From NCBI GenBank assembly GCA_902826215.1, contig CADEDY010000001.1, positions 310,001 to 374,000 on the forward strand: a stretch of DNA of 64,000 nt, read 5' to 3'. Source of the DNA: an uncultured Bacteroidota bacterium. GTDB lineage: Bacteria > Bacteroidota > Bacteroidia > Flavobacteriales_F > PHOS-HE28. Below the pieces are notes generated by a model. That model was not told the DNA's origin, made no database searches, and saw only the letters and a program-made list of their open reading frames with translations. This document shows, in pieces, positions 17,974 to 25,807 of the stretch (position 1 is the first letter of the stretch; each line of letters starts with the position of its first letter). The position numbers and the translations under genes are program-made.

Positions 17974-18081
17974 TTCTGCGACCCCGCTGGGGTCGAATGC
18001 CGAACGGCCTTTTCTTTGGTATGGGACCCCTCTGGGGTCGATCTGGACCATGTAACGTTCAACCCCAGCGGGGTCGCAGAA
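17974..18081. repeat. REP palindrome cluster (BIME-like) next to a RAYT-type transposase
   Basis: Three short GC-rich hairpins lie in 108 bp: CGACCCC-gct-GGGGTCG (17979-17995), GACCCC-tct-GGGGTC (18025-18039) and ACCCC-agc-GGGGT (18062-18074). The 20-mer TTCTGCGACCCCGCTGGGGT at 17974-17993 recurs exactly, inverted, at 18062-18081, the head-to-head layout of a bacterial interspersed mosaic element. The transposase gene starts 16 bp away. Confidence 0.75.
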
Positions 18082-18096
18082 CCGACGAAGAAGTTC

Positions 18097-18552
18097 TCAA
18101 TCCAAATACCTCGGATCGAATTCAACGTTGTTCTCCTTCAGGAACGATCTCAGTTCATCCCTGAATGAGGGTGTTCCGGTTTTGCCGTGATGCTGTTCCT
18201 GGCCATCCACATAATGGCGAACACGTTGGACATCGTCGCTGCTTACCGTGAAGGCGTAGTATCCTTCCTGCCAACGGAATCCCATCTTCCCATGCCGGTC
18301 TTGAACATGGATGGTCGACGCCTTCTTCAACTCCCGCACCACATCGCTGATCCGATGATCCGGGCGATGACCGACCAGAAGATTTACGTGATCTTCCCAT
18401 CCGTTCACTGCGAGGGCAACACCTTTCAATCCCCGGATCGCACCACCCATGTAAGCCCATAACTCGTCGCGGATCTCCTTGTCCAGCCACGGCACGCGTT
18501 GGTGCGTGGAGAAGACCATGTGGTAGTTGAGGCTGGTGCAGGTATTCGGCAT
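18097..18552 (-). CDS. REP-associated / IS200-like Y1 transposase (RAYT)
   Basis: The 151-residue protein has the IS200/IS605 TnpA fold: N-terminal SLNYHMVFSTHQRVP, the metal-binding block GWEDHVNLLVG, ISDVVRELKKAS, and the tyrosine region WQEGYYAFTVSSDDVQRV followed by QEQHHGKTG and the C-terminal FDPRYLD. In this family the metal motif is normally HUH (HVH or HIH); here it reads HVN, so one metal ligand is changed. The neighbouring REP palindromes fit RAYT biology. ATG 18552 lies two bases after the stop of the small gene upstream, so it may be co-transcribed with that reverse-strand run. Confidence 0.82.
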   Translation of the reverse strand: MPNTCTSLNYHMVFSTHQRVPWLDKEIRDELWAYMGGAIRGLKGVALAVNGWEDHVNLLVGHRPDHRISDVVRELKKASTIHVQDRHGKMGFRWQEGYYAFTVSSDDVQRVRHYVDGQEQHHGKTGTPSFRDELRSFLKENNVEFDPRYLD

Positions 18553-18554
18553 GG

Positions 18555-18734
18555 TCACAGATCCTCCGGATCGATATCCTTGTCCCGCTTCTGCTGTGCC
18601 TTCTTCTTCTTGTTCGGCACCACCTTTTCGCGAAAACGACCATCCAGCGCACCGGCTGCTTTCTGCGCCTCGCGTTTCGCGGCGCGTTCGATCGCGTCGA
18701 GCTCCTTCTTCGTTATCCGCTTCTTCTTGGCCAC
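18555..18734 (-). CDS. Small lysine-rich protein (59 aa), GTG start
   Basis: A 59-codon frame starts at GTG 18734 and encodes a highly basic helical protein: MAKKKRITKKELDAIERAAK, then an AGALDGRFREKVVPN middle, KKKKAQQKRDKD and an acidic end DIDPEDL. It fits tightly between the transporter gene (19 bp upstream) and the transposase (2 bp downstream). I do not recognise a family. The composition suggests nucleic acid or ribosome contact, but that is speculation. Confidence 0.55.
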   Translation of the reverse strand: MAKKKRITKKELDAIERAAKREAQKAAGALDGRFREKVVPNKKKKAQQKRDKDIDPEDL

Positions 18735-18752
18735 TGTACCGGTCGCTGTTGA

Positions 18753-19541
18753 TCACTGTTCGTCCGCTCGGCGTAACGCAGCTGCACGCATCGCCAAAGC
18801 CTTCTCCTTGCCGAGGTAGCGCTCCACGCCAGCATGCACAAGATAGATCAAAGGTGTGCTGAGGATCGCCACGACAAGCTTGTAACTGTAGGCCGTCAAC
18901 ACCAGTGCCGTGGCCATCGGGAAGGACATTCCTTTGAAGATCCAGAAGGCCACGTAGGTGACGACCACACTGTCGAGGAGCTGGCTTATCAAGGTGCTGC
19001 CTGTTGCGCGCAACCAGATCCGCTTATCCCCGGTGATGCGTTTGATGCCGCGGAAAACGAAGGCATCCACCAACTGACCGACCACGAAAGCGGTGAGCGA
19101 ACCGATGATGATGTTCATGCCTTGACCGAAGATGCTGGTGAACGCGGCTTGCATGTTCGACACGCCTTGCGCCGCGCTGCTTGTGATCCACCACCCCTGG
19201 TCAGGTGGCATGTGGATCGCGAAATACATCACCACGAAGGCGAAGGCGATCAAGGCGGTGGTGAGTAAGGTGAGGAAACGCACGCCACGCACGCCGTAGT
19301 AATCATTGATCACGTCGGTCATGATGAAGACGATCGGCCACGGCAACACGCCCACGCTGAGCACGAAGGACAGATGCTCTTGACCGAGCAAACTGAAGTC
19401 GGCCTTCTGCAGACCCAACAGCGTCTCTAACTGGAACAGTTTCACACCGATCATCTCCGCGATCAAGGCGTTCGCCACGAAGAAACCACCGAGGATGAGG
19501 TACAACCGCGTGGCCTTATCGCCGAGGATGGAGTGGATCAT
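18753..19541 (-). CDS. yhhQ: Queuosine precursor transporter (YhhQ family)
   Basis: The 262-residue inner-membrane protein has six or so hydrophobic helices and the family blocks LYLILGGFFVANALIAEMIG, VLPWPIVFIMTDVINDYYG and GQLVDAFVFRGIKRITGDK. The family imports preQ0/preQ1 for tRNA queuosine. ATG 19541 overlaps the antiporter's stop codon (ATGA), so the two are translationally coupled; the frame extending to 19751 is antiporter shadow. Confidence 0.92.
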   Translation of the reverse strand: MIHSILGDKATRLYLILGGFFVANALIAEMIGVKLFQLETLLGLQKADFSLLGQEHLSFVLSVGVLPWPIVFIMTDVINDYYGVRGVRFLTLLTTALIAFAFVVMYFAIHMPPDQGWWITSSAAQGVSNMQAAFTSIFGQGMNIIIGSLTAFVVGQLVDAFVFRGIKRITGDKRIWLRATGSTLISQLLDSVVVTYVAFWIFKGMSFPMATALVLTAYSYKLVVAILSTPLIYLVHAGVERYLGKEKALAMRAAALRRADEQ

Positions 19542-20476
19542 GCGAAGGTCAGCTGCACGATGAACAGCGCATAGAGGATCACGAAGAGCCAGCCTTCCCA
19601 ATGCGAAATACGCTTGTCGTTGGTGAGGAGGTAGAAGAACAGACCGGCACCGAGCATCACGGGCAAGGAGAAGGTGAGCAGTGCATCGGGCACATGCACC
19701 GGACCGACGAACGAAGCGATCGAGGGGACCATGAGCGAGTTGAAAACGCACGAGCCCAGAACGTTGCCCACGGCCATTTCGGAACGACCACTGCGGATCG
19801 CAGAAACGTTCACGGCCAACTCGGGCAAGGTGGTGCCCAGGGAAAGGACCGTGAGTGCGATCAAGGCGGGGGAGATGTTCGCTGCTTCGGCCAAATGCGT
19901 GATGGAGGCTACCGTGCGGTCCGCACCGAAGAAGATGGCCACGGCTGCGATGAGGAGGATCACCAGGTCGCGGGCGGGTGCGGGCTTGCGCGCCTTCGGT
20001 CCGGCATGGACCTCCTTGAATTCGTCGCCACCATTGCGGATCAAGTACACGCTGTAAACGCCATAGGCCAGCAAGCCGAAGAGCCCTTCGACCCAGGTGA
20101 TGCTTCCGTCGTGGGCAACCACCGCGAAGAGGAAGAATGCACCGAGCAGGTAGTGCATGTCGATCATGATGTAGCGGCTGCCGAGCTTCACCTCAGGTCG
20201 CGACAGCAACGCGGCGATACCCGTGATGAGCAACAGGTTCGAGATGTTGGCACCCATCACGTTCCCACCCACGATCTCCGATGCGCCAGCATGGACGGCC
20301 AGTATCGCCGAGATCGATTCCGGCAATGAGGTTCCTATGCCGACTATGAAGACGCCGACCACGAATGGCGAAAGCCCCATCCAATGTCCAACGCGCTCTG
20401 CGGCTTTCGTGAAATGTTGCGCAGCGAACAAGAGCACCACCAAGGAAACGAGGAAGGTCAATGCGTCAACGAGCAT
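19538..20476 (-). CDS. Calcium/sodium antiporter (CaCA family, YrbG-like)
   Basis: The 312-residue integral membrane exchanger has ten or so helices in two inverted repeats. Each repeat has the CaCA alpha signature: GIGTSLPESISAI with GGNVMGANISNLLL in the first half, and SLGTTLPELAVNV with VGNVLGSCVFNSL in the second. These acidic and amide residues coordinate Ca2+ and Na+. It precedes the queuosine-precursor transporter with a four-base overlap and follows the MOSC gene at 12 bp, suggesting one transcript. Confidence 0.92.
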   Translation of the reverse strand: MLVDALTFLVSLVVLLFAAQHFTKAAERVGHWMGLSPFVVGVFIVGIGTSLPESISAILAVHAGASEIVGGNVMGANISNLLLITGIAALLSRPEVKLGSRYIMIDMHYLLGAFFLFAVVAHDGSITWVEGLFGLLAYGVYSVYLIRNGGDEFKEVHAGPKARKPAPARDLVILLIAAVAIFFGADRTVASITHLAEAANISPALIALTVLSLGTTLPELAVNVSAIRSGRSEMAVGNVLGSCVFNSLMVPSIASFVGPVHVPDALLTFSLPVMLGAGLFFYLLTNDKRISHWEGWLFVILYALFIVQLTFA

Positions 20477-20488
20477 CAGCGGTTCGGT

Positions 20489-21301
20489 TCATCGTTCGGC
20501 CAAGATCGTGATCGGATCCGTCACGGCGATCTTTCCTTTCGGATCAGCGACCGCGTTCATCCCGAAGTCCACTTTCACGCTGCTCCCTGAAATGCGTTTG
20601 CGATAGGTCACCAAGGTGCGCAAGGGCTCTTTGTTGCGTTCTCCGGTCGACTGGTCCGTAGTGGTGATCACACAACGGGCACAAGGCTTCACCATGTGGA
20701 AGGTGACTCCGCCGATCGCGATCGAACGCCATTCATCTTCTTGGAATGCAGGACCACCAGCGACGACGATATTCGGTCGAAAGCGTTCCATGCCTATCGG
20801 CGTTTCCATTCGGCCGTTGAGGTCATTGAGCGAAGCCTGAGAGATGATCAAGAACGGGAAGCCATCGCTCAAGGAAGTGATCGCTGTGGCATAGTGTGGA
20901 TCGGTGGGTCGTACGCTGCGATCCGGCATGTACACCACGGTGCACACGAGGCCGAGTTGCGCGGAGAGCTGATCGCTTGCTGCTTGTGGTCCGGCGATCA
21001 CCTCAACGCGATCATCCCACACGGTCGTCGACATCGCCTCACCATCTGCGATCGTCCACGGAAGATCGATCGTTGCACCATCGCGAACATCCGTGATGCG
21101 GAACCCATGCTCCATGGGTGAGGTGTGGAGGCACGCCATCACGGCCACTTCGCGTTGACTGATGAAGCGGCCATCCGCATCCACCAGCATCCAACGTCGG
21201 TCATGGGCGAAACCGCGATCGGTCAACTGGGCCTCATTGACCGCAAATCCGCCCAACGACTTCACCGGATAGACATGGAGTGATGCAACGCACAAGCTCA
21301 T
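20489..21301 (-). CDS. MOSC domain protein with N-terminal beta-barrel domain (YcbX-like)
   Basis: The 270-residue protein has a MOSC_N beta-barrel (YPVKSLGGFAVNEAQLTDRG, DRRWMLVDADGRFISQRE) followed by a MOSC domain whose active cysteine block reads MVKPCARCVITTTDQ. Relatives such as YcbX and mARC reduce N-hydroxylated compounds using molybdenum cofactor. It overlaps the preceding multiheme cytochrome gene by four bases. No ferredoxin domain is fused at the C-terminus, unlike E. coli YcbX. Confidence 0.88.
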   Translation of the reverse strand: MSLCVASLHVYPVKSLGGFAVNEAQLTDRGFAHDRRWMLVDADGRFISQREVAVMACLHTSPMEHGFRITDVRDGATIDLPWTIADGEAMSTTVWDDRVEVIAGPQAASDQLSAQLGLVCTVVYMPDRSVRPTDPHYATAITSLSDGFPFLIISQASLNDLNGRMETPIGMERFRPNIVVAGGPAFQEDEWRSIAIGGVTFHMVKPCARCVITTTDQSTGERNKEPLRTLVTYRKRISGSSVKVDFGMNAVADPKGKIAVTDPITILAER

Positions 21302-23244
21302 TGTCGCATCACGCGCTTCAATACCGGCGACCCATTGACCGACAAATGCACGTAGTAGATGCCGGCAGCGACAGGCAATCGAATGCGCCAGCCACTGCGA
21401 TAACGCTCATTCACCAACGGTACCGCTCTTCCGCGCGCATCGTACAACGCGAGGATCTCCAAACGTTCGTAGCTCACTGCTTGGATCTGCACCCATCCAT
21501 CGGTTGTAGGATTGGGCAACACGACGATCCGCTGCGCAATGGGTTCAGCCACGCCCAATGGACCGATGCCCAACGAATCCGCAGTGACCAACGTGGGTGT
21601 GCCATCGCTCGCATCGAGCATGGTTCGGAAGGTGTCGATGCGTGCCGCGTGGTTGCTGAACATCTCGGCGTTCCATGCAGGTGGCATGGATTGGTAGAAT
21701 ACCCGCGCCGTTGCGTAGAGCGTGCCGGTCGTTCCGTTCATCGGAATGTGGTAATGGACCACATCGGTTCCACTTCCCTCTTCATTGTCCAGCGTTCGGT
21801 TGAAATCCGGATCGATCAACGCGGACCCTGCGATCAACGTCGTGTCATAGCTCGGATGTAATGTGGTGAAGCCGAGCGGCACCAAGCGGTTGTCCTTCAA
21901 CGGATCCTTCGCGCGTTCCAGCACCGTGGTGAAGTCACCATTCACGTCGCCCATCACGAGTTCGTAGATCTGCACTTGATCGGGTTGTTTGATCACATCG
22001 TAATGCGGCTCGTACGGCGTGTCATGACCGATCACTTCATAGGTGCCATCGATCCGCCCGCTCGCGAAAACGGTATCGCCATCCACATCACGAACAACGA
22101 ATTCCACGAAAGCCCGTCGCGATGGATACCCGCTCGGAAAGCGGTGTCCAGCGCGATTCTCCAAACGCACGTCGAAGTAAGCCGTATCGGCCGTGCGGTC
22201 GATCAGGTCCACGTCTACATCGAGCGCACGCTGAGTGAGCATCGCACGGGTGCGTGCGATCGTGCTATCGAACTGTGCTTCTGTAGCGGGGATCCCCAGT
22301 GCTTCGCGGTTCGCCTTCAGGATCTCCAGCATGTGCACGTTCGCGCCAGCGAGGTGGTGCAAACCGAAGGGTGTTTGCCCGTTAAGGAAGGCATACTCCG
22401 CCGCGAGGATCACCGGCCCGTCGATGCGTGGCATATGGCAGGTGTTGCACTGGGTGCCTGTGGCACTGTACACACTGTTCTTCCATTCGTGGTAAGTGGC
22501 CTGTTCCACGAACCGATCGCCGGTGAGGTTGCCTTCGAGGTCCAAGGTCTCGGTGATCAACGTGTGGCAACCCGCGCAGACCTTGCTGTTCACGATGTGA
22601 TCGCCGAAGCCAGGTGTGATGCCCACGAAGAACTCCATGATGTTCGGGTTGATCTGGTCATCGGAGAACGGACCATACACCCGTGCGCTATCGAAGTGCA
22701 GTTCTCCGCTGAAGGTGCTGCCAGTGTTCATCGTGCTCTGCATGTGGCAGGCCAAGCAGCTCACGCCATCGCTGGCCAGAACGCTCGTGTCCAACATCGC
22801 ATGTGTGAAGGACTGTCGCCCCGAAAGAGCTTCTTCATACACCGCCAACGGAGCGTGGCAACTCAAACACTTGTTGCTGATGGCGTCCGCATGATCCGGG
22901 TTGATCAGGAGCTCATGCTCCAGTTTTGCCCGGAAGAACGGATCTCGCGCGCTGTTCGCCATCAATGTGCTGCGCCAATCGTTCACCACGTTCACATCAT
23001 TCCCGGTGGCGGGGTCGATGCTGGCTTGGCCCAAGAGGTCGCGGCCATGGCATCCCGAGCAACGGCCGCTGGTCCAGAAGTAGCCGCTTTGCACCACGGG
23101 TAGCGAATCCGTCGTGGCGCGGTAGAGCGCCAATTCGATCCGGCCATGTGGGCCGCGTACCGGTCGATTGGCCTCGGTCCATCCAGCGAACAGCAAGATC
23201 ACCGCTAGAAGGCTTGAGAGGAGAAGGAATTTCCGTGCACGCAT
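21298..23244 (-). CDS. Secreted pentaheme c-type cytochrome with T9SS sorting domain
   Basis: The 648-residue protein starts with a signal peptide (FLLLSSLLAVILLFAGW). It carries five CxxCH heme sites: CSGCH, CLSCH, CLACH, CAGCH and CNTCH, all in the first 300 residues. A beta-rich middle follows, then a C-terminal type IX secretion signal of about 75 residues with the typical LALYDARGRAVPLV, AAGIYYVHLSVNGS and a basic KRVMRQ end. This implies export through the outer membrane and surface attachment or release. A TAACTTTC box, one mismatch from consensus, lies a few bases upstream of ATG 23244. Electron partner unknown. Confidence 0.88.
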   Translation of the reverse strand: MRARKFLLLSSLLAVILLFAGWTEANRPVRGPHGRIELALYRATTDSLPVVQSGYFWTSGRCSGCHGRDLLGQASIDPATGNDVNVVNDWRSTLMANSARDPFFRAKLEHELLINPDHADAISNKCLSCHAPLAVYEEALSGRQSFTHAMLDTSVLASDGVSCLACHMQSTMNTGSTFSGELHFDSARVYGPFSDDQINPNIMEFFVGITPGFGDHIVNSKVCAGCHTLITETLDLEGNLTGDRFVEQATYHEWKNSVYSATGTQCNTCHMPRIDGPVILAAEYAFLNGQTPFGLHHLAGANVHMLEILKANREALGIPATEAQFDSTIARTRAMLTQRALDVDVDLIDRTADTAYFDVRLENRAGHRFPSGYPSRRAFVEFVVRDVDGDTVFASGRIDGTYEVIGHDTPYEPHYDVIKQPDQVQIYELVMGDVNGDFTTVLERAKDPLKDNRLVPLGFTTLHPSYDTTLIAGSALIDPDFNRTLDNEEGSGTDVVHYHIPMNGTTGTLYATARVFYQSMPPAWNAEMFSNHAARIDTFRTMLDASDGTPTLVTADSLGIGPLGVAEPIAQRIVVLPNPTTDGWVQIQAVSYERLEILALYDARGRAVPLVNERYRSGWRIRLPVAAGIYYVHLSVNGSPVLKRVMRQ

Positions 23245-23321
23245 GTCAGCGGCCGAAAGTTAGCGGGAAGCCAGCGGCTTTCCTGTTCCTCAACCAACGC
23301 AGAACGACCGTGGATCGTTCA

Positions 23322-23408
23322 TCAACCCAACCAGACCAGGACGCCCAAAGCGAAGAGAGCGATCCACAACAAGAAGGTCAGCTGGCGTTGGCGTACGAAT
23401 GCGGTCAT
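23322..23408 (-). CDS. Possible 28-residue single-pass membrane peptide
   Basis: A short frame reads MTAFVRQRQLTFLLWIALFA followed by LGVLVWLG and a stop: a basic head plus one hydrophobic helix. It lies in the 282-bp gap between the divergent cytochrome and MORN genes, where nothing else is visible. Coding status is unproven; the hydrophobic composition is the only support. Confidence 0.3.
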   Translation of the reverse strand: MTAFVRQRQLTFLLWIALFALGVLVWLG

Positions 23409-23526
23409 GATGTCCTTCCGACGAAAAGCGCATCATGCGTCACACGCAAAGCGGATCACAATGCGTTGTTGATCCAAGACACGTGCAGTGATCTACAAAG
23501 GTGCCGAGCGCTGTTACTTTCGTGCC

Positions 23527-25203
23527 ATGTTCGTGAGGCTATTCATCCGTGTTCGCCTGTGGGCGGTGCTCGTTCTCGTCTGCGCATGCACTGCCCTGTC
23601 CGCCGTTCGTGCACAAGGCGTGCAGCCTTTCGTGGAGCACTGGGATGCGAAGAAGACCATCAAGAAGAGCGAAGGTCTGTTCGTGAACGGTCGCGAATGG
23701 GGCGAGTGGAAATTCTACGACCCCGATGGTCGCCTGATGGAGCAGGCCGATTTCAAGAGCGGCGAACGTGACGGCCATGTCCGCATTTTCTACGACAACG
23801 GAAAGGTGCAGCACGACGGTTGGTTCAAGCGCGGCGTGGAGGACAGCGTGCGCGTGAGCCGCTATGCCGATGGCAGCATCATGGAGCGTGGACATTACGC
23901 CGATGGGACGAAGACCGGGGTATGGCACTATTACTACCCGGACAGTCTGCCCTACCTCGTGGAGCGCTACACCGACAGCACCACCGTCGTCCTCGATGCC
24001 TGGGACCGCGACGGCAAGCAGATCGTGGTGGATGGCAACGGCACCCTGCGCAGCTACTTCGCCAGTGGCGCACCGCTGGAAGAGAGCACCTACACCAGCG
24101 GCGTGAAGGACGGCCCGTACACCGAATTCCATCCCGCTGGCAACCCCAAGGTGAAAGGCCAATTCCGCAACGGCAAGAAACACGGGGAATGGAACTATTG
24201 GTACTCCGACAACAAGCCGGAGAAGAAGGATGCGTTCAACAAAGGTGTGCTGCACGGCCACTACCAGCTCTGGTTCCGCAGTGGGCAGCTGAATGTGGAG
24301 GGCTGGCACAAGGCCGGTGAAAAGGACAGCCTGTGGACCTGGTGCACCACGCTGGGCAAGAAGGATCAAGAAGGGCCTTTCAAAGCGGGGCACCGCGAAG
24401 GGGTTTGGAAGTACTGGTACCCCAACGGCCAATTGAGCAGCACTGGAGCCTTCGCCGCCGACAAGGAAGAAGGCGAATGGGTCTACTTCTACGACGGTGG
24501 CCAGTTCTGGAAGAAGGGAACCTACAAGCAAGGCGTGAAGGATGGCGTATGGACCACTTGGTTCGAGAGTGGCCAGAAGTTGCAGGAAGGACCTTATGTG
24601 AACGGCAAGGAAGATGGTGAATGGCACAGCTGGTTCGAGAGCGGACAACAGCAGACCATCGGCACGTTCAAAGAAGGGAAGATGAATGGCATTTGGCTGG
24701 GCTTCTTCCCCGATGGCCAGCCCGACTTCGAAGGCACCTACGCCGATGACCTCAAGAACGGCCCGTGGAAGCTCTTCACTGAAAGCCCACCGGGCAAGGA
24801 CATCGGGGGGCGGGTAAAGGAGGAAGGCAGCTACGCGGCAGGCAAGAAGAGCGGACGCTGGGTCACCTACAACGTCAACGGCATTGCGGTGGCGGAAGGC
24901 AGCTACGTGGAGGGTACACCCAACGGTCAGTGGGCCTACTTCGATGATGCCGGCGTGAAGATGCGCGAACAGGGTTTCCTCAATGGCGACCCGAACGGCC
25001 TATGCACAGTGTACGACAGCCGCGCCCGCATCATCCAACAGATGAACTACCGCAACGGCAAGCTCCACGGCACCATGACCTTTTACGGTAAGGACGGCAA
25101 ACCCGTGAAGACCACCGAGTACGAAGATGGCTTCGTGAAGAAGGCGTTGCCGACGGCGCCGAGCGAGAAGCCGAAGGGTGGTGGGGTGCCGGGAGGGCGG
25201 TGA
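23527..25203 (+). CDS. Exported MORN-2-repeat protein (YwqK-like)
   Basis: The 558-residue protein has a signal peptide (LWAVLVLVCACTALSAVRAQ) and then almost entirely consists of 20-24-residue MORN_2 repeats. Examples are NGREWGEWKFYDPDGRLMEQ, NGKKHGEWNYWYSDNKPEK and NGKEDGEWHSWFESGQQQ; I count about 18. Such repeats form extended beta-hairpin ladders. In Bacteroidota these are often called YwqK-family antitoxins, but no toxin gene is adjacent, so that label is not supported here. ATG 23527 is chosen because the signal peptide starts there and a TACTTTCG box lies just five bases before it. Confidence 0.85.
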   Translation: MFVRLFIRVRLWAVLVLVCACTALSAVRAQGVQPFVEHWDAKKTIKKSEGLFVNGREWGEWKFYDPDGRLMEQADFKSGERDGHVRIFYDNGKVQHDGWFKRGVEDSVRVSRYADGSIMERGHYADGTKTGVWHYYYPDSLPYLVERYTDSTTVVLDAWDRDGKQIVVDGNGTLRSYFASGAPLEESTYTSGVKDGPYTEFHPAGNPKVKGQFRNGKKHGEWNYWYSDNKPEKKDAFNKGVLHGHYQLWFRSGQLNVEGWHKAGEKDSLWTWCTTLGKKDQEGPFKAGHREGVWKYWYPNGQLSSTGAFAADKEEGEWVYFYDGGQFWKKGTYKQGVKDGVWTTWFESGQKLQEGPYVNGKEDGEWHSWFESGQQQTIGTFKEGKMNGIWLGFFPDGQPDFEGTYADDLKNGPWKLFTESPPGKDIGGRVKEEGSYAAGKKSGRWVTYNVNGIAVAEGSYVEGTPNGQWAYFDDAGVKMREQGFLNGDPNGLCTVYDSRARIIQQMNYRNGKLHGTMTFYGKDGKPVKTTEYEDGFVKKALPTAPSEKPKGGGVPGGR

Positions 25204-25253
25204 GAGGTTGGTCCTATATGAGGCCCGTACTTCGCACATTCCCCGCCGATTGT

Positions 25254-25261
25254 TACATTTG
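25254..25261 (+). promoter_or_regulatory. Bacteroidota -7 box for rimP-nusA-infB
   Basis: TACATTTG matches TAnnTTTG exactly. It lies about 75 bp before rimP, with the terminator-like hairpin in between. Confidence 0.55.
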
Positions 25262-25285
25262 CGCCCGTAAGTCGGTGGAAGAGGA

Positions 25286-25309
25286 AGAGGGGACCGCCCC
25301 TCTTTTTTG
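25286..25309 (+). terminator. Leader terminator / attenuator candidate upstream of rimP
   Basis: AGAGGGG (25286-25292) and CCCCTCT (25297-25303) form a perfect seven-base stem around an ACCG loop and run into TTTTTG. The hairpin sits after the promoter and before the rimP start codon, so it would act on the operon's own leader. Termination of the upstream MORN gene is an alternative, but that gene's stop is more than 80 bp away and the promoter lies between. Confidence 0.6.
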
Positions 25310-25335
25310 TTCTGATACCGGCGGAAAGGCGGACG

Positions 25336-25800
25336 ATGATAAGCGTGGAACAAGTGCGCAACAGCGTGGAACAGCACCTACAAGGCACCACCCATTTCGT
25401 GGTGGCCGTGGAAGTGCGTCCGGGCAACAAGGTGGTGGTGGAGGTCGATAACGACCGGGCCATCACCCTGCAGGAACTCGCGGACCTGAACAAGGTCGTA
25501 CGCGAGGAACTGGGTGCCGAAGCTGATGATTGCGAGTTCCAATTCAGCAGCCCTGGCATGGGGCGGCCCTTCAAGGTGGAGCGTCAGTACCAGAAGCATA
25601 CCGGCCGGTTGGTGCAGGTGCAACTGGCCGATGGCAGCACCTTGGAAGGCAAGCTGGAGCGCTACGATGGCACCACTTTGGACCTGCGCATCCAACACCC
25701 GAGCAAGGTGAAGGGACGCTTACCGAAGCTGGACACCGAGGTCACCACCTTCCCCGTTACCGACATACGATCGACAAAAGCAAGCATCACGTTCAATTGA
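25336..25800 (+). CDS. rimP: Ribosome maturation factor RimP
   Basis: This 154-residue protein matches RimP (DUF150): an N-terminal alpha-beta domain with KVVVEVDNDRAITLQELADL and CEFQFSSPGMGRPFKVERQY, then an SH3-like C-terminal domain (GRLVQVQLADGSTLEGKLER). RimP assists late assembly of the 30S subunit. It heads the conserved rimP-nusA-infB operon, with nusA starting eight bases after its stop. Confidence 0.95.
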   Translation: MISVEQVRNSVEQHLQGTTHFVVAVEVRPGNKVVVEVDNDRAITLQELADLNKVVREELGAEADDCEFQFSSPGMGRPFKVERQYQKHTGRLVQVQLADGSTLEGKLERYDGTTLDLRIQHPSKVKGRLPKLDTEVTTFPVTDIRSTKASITFN

Positions 25801-25807
25801 TCGGGCA

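Noticed and set aside
23527-25203. Antitoxin of a toxin-antitoxin pair (YwqK label)
   Set aside because: The protein is exported, unusually long and has no adjacent toxin gene; only MORN repeats are supported.
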